DNA of 64,000 nt, taken from Nostoc commune NIES-4072. Lineage in GTDB: Bacteria > Cyanobacteriota > Cyanobacteriia > Cyanobacteriales > Nostocaceae. Location of the stretch: positions 4,318,513 through 4,382,512 of the forward strand of contig NZ_BDUD01000001.1 of assembly GCF_003113895.1 (NCBI RefSeq), in the 5' to 3' direction. Positions 8,059 to 17,870 of the stretch are shown here, one piece after another (position 1 is the stretch's first letter; the number at the start of each line of letters is the position of its first letter). The notes beneath the pieces are model-generated. The model saw only the letters and a program-made list of their open reading frames with translations, was not told the DNA's origin and made no database searches. The position numbers and the translations under genes were made by a program.

Positions 8059-11000
8059 ATGGCAACCGAACAGTTAACTAGAGACAGTGATAATCTAGAT
8101 TTAAATCAGCTACTAAGAACGCTGAATGCTGTTAAACAGGGTGATTTCTCTGCTCGGATGCCTATAGACCATACTGGTGTGGCAGGGAAAATAGCTGATA
8201 CGCTCAATGAGATTATTTACCAGAATGAGCGGATGGCGGCTGAACTACAACGCATTGGTAATGTTGTCGGCAAAGAAGGCAAAATTGCCGATCGCGCCTC
8301 TCTCGGAGATGTTCAAGGTTCTTGGTCAGATTGTGTTACTTCTGTCAATACTCTAATTACAGATTTAGTTCAACCAACAGCTGAAACTACTCGGGTAATT
8401 CGGTCAGTCGCCAATGGTGACTTATCCCAAACGATCGCTACAGAAATTGATGGCAGACCTCTGCAAGGTGAGTTTCTCCAAACTGCTAATATCGTCAATA
8501 CGATGGTAGAACGGCTCGGTTCCTTTGCATCGGAAGTTACAAGGGTGGCGCGGGAAGTGGGAACCGAAGGTAAGTTGGGTGTTCAAGCCGAAGTGCAAGG
8601 TGTGGCTGGCACTTGGAAAGATTTGACTGATAACGTTAACTTGATGGCGGGTAATCTCACCGGACAAGTTCGCAATATTGCCGAAGTTGCAACTGCGATC
8701 GCAAATGGTGACTTATCCAAAAAAATCACTGTCGATGTCAAAGGCGAAATTCTAGAACTAAAAAACACCGTCAACACGATGGTGGATCAGCTTAATTCTT
8801 TTGCTAGTGAAGTAACAAGAGTTGCGCGTGAGGTGGGAACTGAAGGGAAGTTGGGTGTACAAGCCGAAGTTAAAGGAGTGGCAGGGACTTGGAAGGATCT
8901 CACAGACAACGTTAACTTAATGGCAGGGAATTTAACAGCCCAAGTTCGTAACATTGCGGAAGTGACAACGGCGGTAGCAAATGGCGACCTTTCTAAGAAA
9001 ATCACTGTTGATGTCAAAGGCGAAATTTTAGAGTTGAAAAACACCGTTAACATCATGGTGGATCAACTTAATTCCTTTGCATCGGAAGTAACAAGAGTTG
9101 CGCGTGAAGTGGGTGCAGAAGGAAAATTAGGCGGTCAAGCAGAAGTTCGCGGGGTAGCGGGTACGTGGAAAGACCTTACCGATAGTGTGAATTTCATGGC
9201 GGGAAGCTTGACGGCACAGGTGCGGAATATTGCGGAAGTGACAACGGCGGTAGCCAATGGCGACTTATCTAAGAAAATCACCGTTGATGTCAAAGGTGAA
9301 ATTCTGGAACTTAAGAACACCATCAACACAATGGTGGATCAACTTAATTCCTTTGCATCAGAAGTAACAAGAGTTGCGCGTGAGGTGGGAACTGAAGGGA
9401 AGTTAGGCGTACAAGCAGAAGTCCGGGGAGTTGCAGGGACTTGGAAAGATTTAACTGATAACGTTAACTTAATGGCGGGTAATCTCACCGGACAGGTGCG
9501 AAATATTGCCGAAGTTGCCACTGCGATCGCAAATGGCGATCTATCTAAAAAAATCACCGTTGATGTTAGAGGTGAAATTTTTGAACTGAAGAACACCATC
9601 AATATAATGGTGGATCAACTCAGTTCCTTTGCATCGGAAGTTACGAGGGTTGCTCGTGAAGTAGGCAGTGAAGGTAAACTAGGTGTGCAAGCCGATGTGC
9701 GCGGCGTGGCTGGAACCTGGAAAGATTTAACTGACAGCGTAAACTTCATGGCGGGAAGTTTAACGGCACAGGTGCGGAACATTGCCGAAGTAACAACGGC
9801 GGTTGCAACAGGCGACTTATCCAAGAAAATTACTGTCGATGTCAAAGGTGAAATTCTGGAGTTGAAAAATACCATTAACACAATGGTGGATCAACTCAAT
9901 TCCTTTGCATCAGAAGTAACACGGGTTGCCCGTGAGGTAGGAAGTGAAGGTAAATTAGGTGTGCAAGCAGAAGTGCGCGGCGTGGCGGGTACGTGGAAAG
10001 ATTTAACCGACAGCGTAAACTTCATGGCGGGAAGTTTAACGGCACAGGTGCGGAATATTGCCGAAGTAACTACGGCGGTTGCAACAGGCGACTTATCCAA
10101 GAAAATCACTGTCGATGTCAAAGGTGAAATTCTGGAACTCAAAAACACCATTAATACAATGGTGGATCAACTCAGTTCCTTTGCAAGTGAAGTGACGCGA
10201 GTTGCGCGTGAGGTGGGAACTGAAGGTAAATTGGGTGTACAAGCGGAAGTAAAAGACGTTGCTGGTACTTGGAAAGATTTAACTGACAGCGTGAACTTCA
10301 TGGCGGGAAGTTTGACGGCACAGGTGCGGAACATTGCCGAAGTGACAACTGCGATCGCCAATGGCGACTTATCCAAGAAAATTACTGTTGCTGTCAAAGG
10401 CGAAATTTTGGAACTCAAGAATACCATCAATATAATGGTGGATCAACTTAATTCCTTTGCAAGTGAAGTAACGCGGGTGGCGCGGGAAGTGGGAAGCGAA
10501 GGTAAATTAGGTGTGCAAGCAGATGTGCGCGGTGTAGCTGGAACTTGGAAGGATCTCACCGACAGCGTGAACTTCATGGCGGGAAGCTTAACGGCACAGG
10601 TGCGAAACATTGCCGCCGTTACCACAGCTGTAGCTAATGGCGACTTATCTAAGAAAATCTCCGTTGATGTCAAAGGTGAAATTTTAGAGTTGAAAAACAC
10701 TGTTAACACAATGGTGGATCAACTCAACTCCTTTGCAAGTGAAGTTACAAGAGTTGCCCGTGAAGTGGGAACTGAAGGTAAGCTGGGTGTACAAGCAGAA
10801 GTTAAAGGTGTAGCCGGCACTTGGAAGGATTTAACCGACAGCGTAAACTTCATGGCGGGAAGTTTAACAGCACAGGTGCGGAACATTGCCGAAGTTACGA
10901 CAGCCGTCGCAAACGGCGACCTTTCCAAGAAAATCACTGTTGATGTGAAAGGTGAAATTCAGGAGCTTAAAAACACCATTAATACAATGGTGGATCAACT

Positions 11001-14000
11001 CAATTCTTTTGCATCAGAAGTTACCAGGGTTGCCCGTGAGGTGGGAACGGAAGGTAAATTGGGTGTACAAGCCTACGTCAGAGGAGTTGCAGGAACTTGG
11101 AAAGATTTAACAGATAACGTTAACTCGATGGCGGGGAACCTCACTGGACAAGTTCGCAACATTGCGGAAGTTACCAAAGCGGTAGCGAATGGCGACTTAT
11201 CTAAGAAAATTACCGTCGATGCCAAAGGCGAAATTTTAGATTTGAAGAACACCACCAATACAATGGTGGATCAACTCAGTTCCTTTGCTAGTGAAGTAAC
11301 GCGGGTGGCGCGGGAAGTGGGAACTGAAGGGAAGTTGGGCGGACAAGCGCAAGTCCAAGGTGTTGCAGGAACTTGGAAGGATTTAACAGATAATGTTAAC
11401 TCGATGGCGGGTAACTTAACGGCACAAGTGCGCGGTATTGCCAGAGTTGTAACGGCAGTTGCTAACGGTGACTTGAAACGGAAACTGATGCTAGATGCTA
11501 AGGGAGAAATCGAAACCTTGGCAGAGACAATCAACGAGATGATTGATACTCTAGCGACATTTGCCAATCAGGTAACTACAGTAGCGCGGGAAGTGGGAAT
11601 TGAAGGGAAGTTAGGCGGACAAGCTAGAGTCCCTGGTGCGGCTGGAACTTGGAAAGATTTGACGGATAATGTAAATGAACTTGCTGCTACACTGACAACT
11701 CAATTAAGAGCGATCGCAGAAGTTGCTACAGCTGTAACTAAAGGTGATTTAACTCGTTCAATTGCCGTCGAAGCATTAGGGGAAGTAGCCATACTCAAAG
11801 ACAACATCAACCAGATGATTGCTAATCTGCGCGAGACAACGCAGAAAAATACTGAGCAAGACTGGTTGAAAACTAACCTCGCCAAGTTTACCCGAATGCT
11901 GCAAGGTCAGCGCGACTTGGAAACCGTATCTAAACTAATTCTCTCAGAACTAGCACCCTTAGTAGGAGCGCAACACGGCGTATTCTTCCTGATGGAGTCT
12001 GGGGAAAATACACCGTTTTTAAAACTAATTAGTAGCTACGCTTACCGCGAACGCAGACATTTGGCTAACCGCTTTTATTTGGGTGAAGGTTTGGTAGGAC
12101 AATGCGCTTTAGAAAAAGAGCGAATACTGCTAACGGATGTGCCAAGTGATTATGTCAGAATTGCCTCTGGTTTAGGAGAAGCGGCTCCACTTAATGCCGT
12201 GGTGTTACCTGTACTCTTTGAAGGACAGGTGACAGCAGTCATAGAATTAGCATCCTTCCGGCGCTTTAGCGAAATTCATCTAACATTCTTCGACCAACTT
12301 ACCGAAAGTATAGCGATCGTCCTCAACACGATCGCAGCATCCATGCGAACTGAAGAATTACTCAAGCAGTCGCAATCTTTAGCCGAAGAACTCCAAACCC
12401 AGCAAAATGAACTCCGGGAAACCAACAAGCGCTTAGAACAACAAGCCCAATCACTCAAAACCTCAGAAGATTTACTCAAAGGACAACAAGAGGAACTGCA
12501 ACAAACCAACGCTGAGTTAGAAGAAAAGGCAGAGTTGTTGGCGATGCAAAAGAAAGAAGTCGAGCGCAAAAATCGGGAAATTGAACAAGCAAGACTTTCT
12601 TTGGAAGATAAGGCTGAACAACTCGCTCTTTCTTCAAAATACAAATCAGAGTTTCTTGCTAATATGTCTCATGAACTGCGGACACCGCTAAACAGCTTGT
12701 TGATTTTGGCGAAGTTGTTGTCAGATAACATTGATCGCAACCTCAGTGCCAAGCAAGTTGAATACAGCCAAACAATTTACTCAGCAGGTACTGATTTGTT
12801 GGCGTTAATCAATGACATTCTCGATCTCGCCAAAATTGAATCTGGAACTATGTCGATTGACATGACCCAAATGCCATTAACAGAATTGGGCGATCAGATT
12901 GAGCGCACCTTCCGACAAATTGCTCAGAGCAAAGGACTTGCTTTCACAATTGAATTGACTCCCGAATTGCCCACAACCATCTATACAGATGTCAAACGCT
13001 TACAACAGGTGTTAAAAAATCTTCTCTCCAATGCTTTTAAATTTACAGAAAAAGGAGAGGTACGCTTACAGATTGCGGTGGCGAAGCAGGGATGGAGCAA
13101 AGACCAGGAAATTTTAAATCGCGCCCAGATTGTCATCGCCTTCTCAGTCAGCGATACAGGCATTGGCATTGCCCCCGAAAAGCAGAAAGTGATTTTTGAG
13201 GCATTTCAGCAAGCCGATGGCTCTACCAGTCGGAGATACGGCGGTACCGGATTGGGCTTATCAATTAGCCGTGAAATTGCCCGTCTCTTTGGCGGCGAAA
13301 TTAAACTAATCAGTCAACCCGGTCAAGGTAGCACATTTACGTTCTACTTCCCCCAATTGAGTCCTGAGTTCCGAGTGCTGAGTCCTGAGTCAACATCAAC
13401 ACAATCTAGTAGAGACACGATTAATCGCGTTACCTACTCCCCACTCCCTATTCCCCGCTCCCCACTCCCCACTCCTCCCTCAGCACTAATTAATGACGAT
13501 CGCGCTGTTATTGAAAGAGGTGATCGCGTGTTACTAATTGTTGAGGATGACGTTAATTTTGCGCGTATCCTGCTAGAGATGTCACAACAGCAAGGATTCA
13601 AGGTGATCACTGCCCAAACAGGCAGTACAGGTTTGATGTTAGCGCAGCAATTCCTACCTTCAGCCATTTTGCTAGATATCAGGTTGCCAGAAATGGATGG
13701 TTGGACGGTATTAGATCGTCTCAAGCATGACCCGAATACCCGTCACATTCCTGTACATATCATGACCGTTGAGGAAGGAAGACAGCGCGGTTTGCAACTA
13801 GGAGCGATCGCATATCTGCAAAAGCCTTTAACCAGCGAGACAATATCCGAAGCGTTAGCCAAAATTAAAGGTTTTGTTGAGCGCCAGGTGAAAAATTTGT
13901 TGGTAGTCGAAGACGACGACACTCAACGGCTTAGTATTGTTGAGTTGATTGGCAACAGTGATGTTTGTACCACTGCTGTGGGCACTGGTGCAGCAGCTTT

Positions 14001-14694
14001 AGAAGCCATTCGTTCCCAGCATTTTGATTGCCTCGTTCTCGATTTAGGGCTACCTGACATGACTGGCTTTGAACTTATCGAGCAGATAAAGCTTCTGCCT
14101 CACGGTAAAACTTTACCAATTATTGTCTACACAGGTAGAGAAATTAGCAAAGCTCAAGAAACGGAACTCAGACGAATTGCCGAAACAATCATCATTAAAG
14201 ATGTGCGATCGCCCGAACGTCTCCTTGATGAAACAGCATTATTTTTACATCGAGTCCAAGCAAATTTACCTGAACCCAAGCGACAAATACTTGAACAACT
14301 GCATTCCATAGACTACTTACTCGCTGGCAAAAAAGCCCTAATTGTAGACGACGATGTGCGTAATATCTTTGCGCTGACAAGTATGCTGGAGCGTTATCAA
14401 ATACAGGTTTTATACGCTGAAAACGGCAGGGAGGGGATTACCCTGTTGGAAACTACACCAGATATTGATGTGGTTTTGATGGACGTAATGATGCCAGAAA
14501 TGGATGGTTACGAAACAACCCGCATAATCCGCGAAAACGAGCAATTTAAATCTTTGCCGATTATTGCACTGACTGCTAAAGCCATGCAAGGCGATCGTGA
14601 AAAGTGTATTGAAGCTGGCGCATCAGACTACATCACAAAACCCGTAGATACTGAACAACTGCTTTCACTATTGCGTGTTTGGCTATACCGTTGA
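8059..14694 (+). CDS. Soluble poly-HAMP hybrid histidine kinase with three receivers
   Basis: 2211 residues, no signal peptide or membrane helix, so cytoplasmic. Order: about 14 HAMP units (residues about 12-1260), GAF (about 1268-1425), coiled coil (about 1428-1525), HisKA with SHELRTP (His1538), HATPase_c (N box near 1650, [10 protein letters not shown] near 1728), then three receivers (about 1823-1940 with LLDIRLP Asp1873; 1943-2068; 2092-2211 with [11 protein letters not shown]). Twelve units share the [20 protein letters not shown] spacer, typical of fungal group III kinases (Nik1/Os-1), which sense osmotic stress. By analogy the array relays conformational change from a soluble cue; the signal here is unknown. 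The receivers suggest an internal phosphorelay, but no Hpt domain or output gene is adjacent. AAGGA precedes the ATG by 7 bases. Confidence 0.9.
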   Translation: MATEQLTRDSDNLDLNQLLRTLNAVKQGDFSARMPIDHTGVAGKIADTLNEIIYQNERMAAELQRIGNVVGKEGKIADRASLGDVQGSWSDCVTSVNTLITDLVQPTAETTRVIRSVANGDLSQTIATEIDGRPLQGEFLQTANIVNTMVERLGSFASEVTRVAREVGTEGKLGVQAEVQGVAGTWKDLTDNVNLMAGNLTGQVRNIAEVATAIANGDLSKKITVDVKGEILELKNTVNTMVDQLNSFASEVTRVAREVGTEGKLGVQAEVKGVAGTWKDLTDNVNLMAGNLTAQVRNIAEVTTAVANGDLSKKITVDVKGEILELKNTVNIMVDQLNSFASEVTRVAREVGAEGKLGGQAEVRGVAGTWKDLTDSVNFMAGSLTAQVRNIAEVTTAVANGDLSKKITVDVKGEILELKNTINTMVDQLNSFASEVTRVAREVGTEGKLGVQAEVRGVAGTWKDLTDNVNLMAGNLTGQVRNIAEVATAIANGDLSKKITVDVRGEIFELKNTINIMVDQLSSFASEVTRVAREVGSEGKLGVQADVRGVAGTWKDLTDSVNFMAGSLTAQVRNIAEVTTAVATGDLSKKITVDVKGEILELKNTINTMVDQLNSFASEVTRVAREVGSEGKLGVQAEVRGVAGTWKDLTDSVNFMAGSLTAQVRNIAEVTTAVATGDLSKKITVDVKGEILELKNTINTMVDQLSSFASEVTRVAREVGTEGKLGVQAEVKDVAGTWKDLTDSVNFMAGSLTAQVRNIAEVTTAIANGDLSKKITVAVKGEILELKNTINIMVDQLNSFASEVTRVAREVGSEGKLGVQADVRGVAGTWKDLTDSVNFMAGSLTAQVRNIAAVTTAVANGDLSKKISVDVKGEILELKNTVNTMVDQLNSFASEVTRVAREVGTEGKLGVQAEVKGVAGTWKDLTDSVNFMAGSLTAQVRNIAEVTTAVANGDLSKKITVDVKGEIQELKNTINTMVDQLNSFASEVTRVAREVGTEGKLGVQAYVRGVAGTWKDLTDNVNSMAGNLTGQVRNIAEVTKAVANGDLSKKITVDAKGEILDLKNTTNTMVDQLSSFASEVTRVAREVGTEGKLGGQAQVQGVAGTWKDLTDNVNSMAGNLTAQVRGIARVVTAVANGDLKRKLMLDAKGEIETLAETINEMIDTLATFANQVTTVAREVGIEGKLGGQARVPGAAGTWKDLTDNVNELAATLTTQLRAIAEVATAVTKGDLTRSIAVEALGEVAILKDNINQMIANLRETTQKNTEQDWLKTNLAKFTRMLQGQRDLETVSKLILSELAPLVGAQHGVFFLMESGENTPFLKLISSYAYRERRHLANRFYLGEGLVGQCALEKERILLTDVPSDYVRIASGLGEAAPLNAVVLPVLFEGQVTAVIELASFRRFSEIHLTFFDQLTESIAIVLNTIAASMRTEELLKQSQSLAEELQTQQNELRETNKRLEQQAQSLKTSEDLLKGQQEELQQTNAELEEKAELLAMQKKEVERKNREIEQARLSLEDKAEQLALSSKYKSEFLANMSHELRTPLNSLLILAKLLSDNIDRNLSAKQVEYSQTIYSAGTDLLALINDILDLAKIESGTMSIDMTQMPLTELGDQIERTFRQIAQSKGLAFTIELTPELPTTIYTDVKRLQQVLKNLLSNAFKFTEKGEVRLQIAVAKQGWSKDQEILNRAQIVIAFSVSDTGIGIAPEKQKVIFEAFQQADGSTSRRYGGTGLGLSISREIARLFGGEIKLISQPGQGSTFTFYFPQLSPEFRVLSPESTSTQSSRDTINRVTYSPLPIPRSPLPTPPSALINDDRAVIERGDRVLLIVEDDVNFARILLEMSQQQGFKVITAQTGSTGLMLAQQFLPSAILLDIRLPEMDGWTVLDRLKHDPNTRHIPVHIMTVEEGRQRGLQLGAIAYLQKPLTSETISEALAKIKGFVERQVKNLLVVEDDDTQRLSIVELIGNSDVCTTAVGTGAAALEAIRSQHFDCLVLDLGLPDMTGFELIEQIKLLPHGKTLPIIVYTGREISKAQETELRRIAETIIIKDVRSPERLLDETALFLHRVQANLPEPKRQILEQLHSIDYLLAGKKALIVDDDVRNIFALTSMLERYQIQVLYAENGREGITLLETTPDIDVVLMDVMMPEMDGYETTRIIRENEQFKSLPIIALTAKAMQGDREKCIEAGASDYITKPVDTEQLLSLLRVWLYR
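8521..11560 (+). repeat. 276-bp coding tandem repeat (HAMP units)
   Basis: About eleven successive 276-bp (92-codon) units. Neighbouring units are so alike at DNA level that gene conversion or recent unequal crossing-over is likely. The outer units at both ends are more diverged. Confidence 0.9.
13363..13495 (+). repeat. Three kinds of simple repeat inside the kinase linker
   Basis: Between HATPase and the first receiver lie GAGTCCTGAGTTCCGAG/GAGTCCTGAGT copies, an AGAGACACGATTAATCGCGTT hairpin-class copy and CCCCACTCCC/CCCCGCTCCC heptamer-type repeats. They encode a low-complexity Ser/Pro-rich linker of about 45 residues. Confidence 0.8.
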
Positions 14695-15183
14695 TCATAG
14701 TAGGGGGCAGGGGGCAGGGGAAGAAAAAAGCTTATCTCCACCGCACCCAGCCCTCAACCTCCGCAATTGAAATTCTTAATCCCCAACAAATTCGGATTTT
14801 AAAAGCTAAATCTCCCAAACTACCCAAGCTGCTAACAGTTGGTTGGGTACTATAAGAATCCGGTTTGATTTGGAGAAAATATACGTAGGATGTGTTAGCA
14901 CGGAGAGTACGGCATCAAACTCGTGTTCATAGTGCGTTACGAACTCCGTTCTAACACACTCTACAATACTTAATTTCGTTCAAAAATCAAATAGTAATCC
15001 TATAGGTTGCGTGAACAAGTTATACCAATTCTCCAAAATGAGGCAACAGATGTAAATCAGGAAAGTCTTGCTGCGCCTAAGTTTCTAAATTGCAAATGGG
15101 CGAAAAAGCGAACTGTGAATTGGTATTACCCCTACCGGATAGAGAAACTTATACCGCGTGGCAATATTGAGCGAAATAAGTTA
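14695..15183. other. Intergenic region with simple repeat and a family-C element
   Basis: GGGGGCAGGGGGCAGGGG near 14702-14719, then the family-C element. An open frame at 15007-15210 does not look like a protein. Confidence 0.5.
14851..15004 (+). mobile_element. Family-C small element, copy 2
   Basis: Starts TATAAGAATCCGGTTTGATTT and ends in the inverted counterpart AAATCAAATAGTAATCCTATA: imperfect about 21-bp terminal inverted repeats starting with TATA. Inner arms GATGTGTTAGCACGGAG and CTCCGTTCTAACACAC also pair. 154 bp, no ORF: a MITE-like element. Confidence 0.8.
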
Positions 15184-15789
15184 CTAGCTACAATAAGCCA
15201 GATTGCTTAATCCGGGAGTATTTACAAAGTCAGTATTAGCTATCCAACCATTACCGGATAACTCTCCAGGGAAACTTCTGGCAAGGTCGATTTCTACCCA
15301 AATATAATTTTCAGATTTGTATGACTTAACTATATTACCTGTAACCAAGTTCACAAATACGATTGTGTTGGCATTAAGTGTTGTAATAAAAGCCCCTTTT
15401 ATACTTGGTTGACCACGTAGAGTTACAGGTTGTACAATTCGCCGACATGCACTGCCAATAGTAGGTTTACTCATGATGTTATTCGTCTGACAAAACTTCA
15501 GCACAGCAGTTTGAATAAACCCTGAAGTCGGAGATTTAATTCTGACAAATCTATCTCCACTAGCTGGTATATATGCTAAAACAATGTTCGTTTTTGCCGG
15601 CAATATTCTGATAGCGCTGGATGATGTTGAAGGTTCTTTGAAAACTACAGTATCTACTTTAGTTGCACGACAACTCGACTGTGAAGAATTGGAGGGAGTC
15701 TGCGCGATTTGAGCAAATACAGGTATACCCAGAGCAAACGTAGCAATCTTTACTAGAGTAAAAATATACAATAACTTGTGAAATTCCAC
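15184..15789 (-). CDS. Secreted SH3-domain-like protein
   Basis: 201 residues from GTG at 15789, supported by GAGG seven bases upstream. An N-terminal hydrophobic stretch (YIFTLVKIATFALGIPVFA) followed by QIAQT looks like a Sec signal peptide cut after VFA. Two SH3b-like segments follow (VVFKEPSTSSSAIRILPA... and PVTLRGQPSIKGAFITTLNA), each starting with a Cys-containing strand (SCRATK, ACRRIVQ). Likely periplasmic and envelope-associated; the ligand is unknown. Confidence 0.6.
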   Translation of the reverse strand: MEFHKLLYIFTLVKIATFALGIPVFAQIAQTPSNSSQSSCRATKVDTVVFKEPSTSSSAIRILPAKTNIVLAYIPASGDRFVRIKSPTSGFIQTAVLKFCQTNNIMSKPTIGSACRRIVQPVTLRGQPSIKGAFITTLNANTIVFVNLVTGNIVKSYKSENYIWVEIDLARSFPGELSGNGWIANTDFVNTPGLSNLAYCS

Positions 15790-16173
15790 GTTTTTTCCTC
15801 AATACCACTTACGAAAAACTGTACATTAAATTCGGAACTTATAAACTCTGAGATTAAGTAAAACAGGTGGGAAAAACCAAACTATGTTAATAAAAGTAAA
15901 GTGGACTAAGGTGTGAAAATCTGCCCAAACTAAATACTGATTTGAAAATGTATTTTATAAAACATAACGCTTATTGGTAATTAAAGATAAATGTCTTCCT
16001 CACAAATTCCTCAAACTGTTTTGCTATAAACATAAACATAGGGCGAAAGCCTTTAATAAATTTAAAATTCACAAGTTACTAAACATAGTTGAGGGATTAG
16101 TCATTTTTGACAATCCAGCATTTGGACACCAGAAACCGTAAAGACCATTTACCAATGAAATCGGAGGTCTATT
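15790..16173. promoter_or_regulatory. AT-rich divergent intergenic region
   Basis: Between the SH3-like gene (minus) and uspA (plus). TCGGAGGT at about 16160-16167 is a strong ribosome-binding site for the following ATG. No other structure recognised. Confidence 0.4.
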
Positions 16174-16707
16174 ATGATGTTTAAAAAGATTCTAGTTGCA
16201 TTAGATCGGTCGGAAATAGGGCAACAGGTTTTTGAAGAAGCCTTGGGTTTAGCAAAGTTAACACAAGCTAGCTTAATGCTAGTGCATGTCCTATCTCCTG
16301 AAGAAGAGGGTAGTCCTTACGTACCTACGCTGTCTAATTTTGACTACTATCCAGGTTTGAGCAGTCAAAACTTTGAGTTATATCAAAAGCAGTGGGATAC
16401 CTTTAAAAATCTGGGAATCCAGATGTTGCAATCTTTCTGCGCCCAAGCTAACGCAGCAGGTATAACTACGGAATTTACACAAAATATTGGTAATCCTGGT
16501 CGCATCATTTGTGATTTTGCTCATAGTTATGGCGCTGACCTAATTGTGATGGGGCGTCGAGGTCGTTCTGGGCTGATGGAACTATTTCTCGGTAGTGTAA
16601 GTAATTATGTTCTTCACCATGCTCCTTGTACAGTACATGTTGTACATCTTTCAGTTGCTTCTAAAACACATGAAGTTGTCAAAGAAACTACTAGTAATAT
16701 TGCATAA
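16174..16707 (+). CDS. Universal stress protein, UspA family
   Basis: 177 residues, single Usp domain. KKILVALDRSEIGQQVFEEA at the start, LMLVHVLSPEE in strand 2, GNPGRIICDFA, and the ATP-binding signature GRRGRSGLMELFLGSVSNYV (G-2X-G-9X-G-S), then APCTVHVVH. This suggests an ATP-binding rather than GlpQ-like non-binding Usp. ATGATG start; the first ATG is 7 bases after GGAGG. An insertion of about 25 residues (PYVPTLSNFDYYPGLSSQ) after strand 2 is common in cyanobacterial members. Not obviously in an operon; the next gene starts 178 bases later. Confidence 0.85.
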   Translation: MMFKKILVALDRSEIGQQVFEEALGLAKLTQASLMLVHVLSPEEEGSPYVPTLSNFDYYPGLSSQNFELYQKQWDTFKNLGIQMLQSFCAQANAAGITTEFTQNIGNPGRIICDFAHSYGADLIVMGRRGRSGLMELFLGSVSNYVLHHAPCTVHVVHLSVASKTHEVVKETTSNIA

Positions 16708-16884
16708 ATCTGAGCGAGCCAAACTCTAAATTTGGTTTATTCTCGCCTACTTACTTCCTCCAATCTCCACAACCGATCCTTAACGGCACGGTATTGGGCT
16801 AAAATTAAACGTAGACATCGCTTTTTCAGTGAAAAAGAAAAAGTCTGCTACCCAAAATTAGGGTTGAGAACGAAAAGTGGATCT

Positions 16885-17250
16885 ATGGAAGAAGATACTA
16901 TCAAGATCACTGGTTTTCATGCTCATGTTTACTTCGACCCCGCCAGTCGGGATATAGCTGCGCGTGTACGTGAAGGATTGGGCGCTAGGTTTAACGTGCA
17001 ACTCGGACGCTGGTTTGACAAGCCCATCGGGCCCCACCCAAAAGGAATGTATCAAGTTGCTTTCTTACCGAATCAGTTTGATAAAGTTGTTCCCTGGTTA
17101 ATGCTTAATCGTGAGGGATTGGATATTCTCGTCCACCCTGAGACAGGCGATGCTGTGGCTGACCACACAGTTAATTCTTTATGGTTAGGAGAAAAGCTAG
17201 ATTTGAATATTGAATTTCTTCGACGGCTTAATTCGACTTTATCTAATTAA
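16885..17250 (+). CDS. DOPA 4,5-dioxygenase-family protein
   Basis: 121 residues from ATG 16885; a TTG 51 codons upstream is unlikely because the extra sequence is not domain-like and the family is about 110-120 residues. Family features: ITGFHAHVYFDP (metal-type His pair HAH), RFNVQLGRWFDKPIGPHP, GMYQVAFLP, LDILVHPETGDAVADHT. In plants and fungi this family opens L-DOPA extradiolically toward betalamic acid; bacterial members are little studied, and the substrate here is unknown. Not evidently co-transcribed with uspA. Confidence 0.75.
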   Translation: MEEDTIKITGFHAHVYFDPASRDIAARVREGLGARFNVQLGRWFDKPIGPHPKGMYQVAFLPNQFDKVVPWLMLNREGLDILVHPETGDAVADHTVNSLWLGEKLDLNIEFLRRLNSTLSN

Positions 17251-17384
17251 AATAATTAACTTACTTTATTGGGTAAAAGTTCTAAAATGCGGCGTAGAAC
17301 TTTTTCTGTTAATCCATGTTATGGAACATTAAACTGATTAGCGTTGAACAAAATTTAAATTATAAATTATCTTGACTTTAATAT

Positions 17385-17690
17385 TTAGTCAATCGGCACT
17401 TGCTTGAGTAAAGCTATCCACATATCGGATGGATCTGAGTAATAATCTACTTCCTCAACTTGATATTGATAAGATTCACAACCTTCTTGTAAAATAATGC
17501 GATCGCAGGGTTTAATCCTTGTCCCGCTTCCAGTCATATACCCGATTGTTCCTTCATTGAGGCGCTCAAATACGTAGTCGCTTCCAGAAACTAGTTGGCT
17601 ATAATCGTGTACTTTATACTTCTGTTTTAATTCGTTTGCTGGAAAGTTAACTAGGGCTAACTTACTTAAAAAACTAAAACTTAAGTTCAT
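17385..17690 (-). CDS. Small conserved-looking hypothetical protein
   Basis: 101 residues from ATG 17690, where AGGA sits 6 bases upstream; an ATG at 17711 lacks this. No signal peptide. Contains ERLNEGTIGYMTGSGTRIKPCD and YQVEEVDYYSDPSDMWIALL, which look like a beta-rich small cyanobacterial protein. Function not recognised. It lies 180 bp from the IS element. Confidence 0.5.
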   Translation of the reverse strand: MNLSFSFLSKLALVNFPANELKQKYKVHDYSQLVSGSDYVFERLNEGTIGYMTGSGTRIKPCDRIILQEGCESYQYQVEEVDYYSDPSDMWIALLKQVPID

Positions 17691-17870
17691 ACTTGTCCTG
17701 ATCAAAGACATAAGTGAGTTTTCCCAAGAAGAAATCTATAACAAAGAGTTCTGAACTCTAGGTGAATCTCAATTCCTTTCAATCACCAATCCAGAATGAA
17801 CAGGTGAATTTAGTTAGGAATCAATCGCATTAACAGCTAGAAAACCAATACATCACCCAATGTCTAATTA

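Noticed and set aside
8422..11885. A ladder of minus-strand frames under the HAMP array
   Set aside because: Repeated every 276 bp as shadows of the coding repeat; no independent start signals.
15007..15210. 67-codon frame after the family-C element
   Set aside because: No ribosome-binding site, no family resemblance, starts at an element boundary.
16732..16884. 51-residue N-terminal extension of the DOPA-dioxygenase-like protein
   Set aside because: Would need a TTG start and exceeds the family length; ATG 16885 begins directly before the conserved domain.
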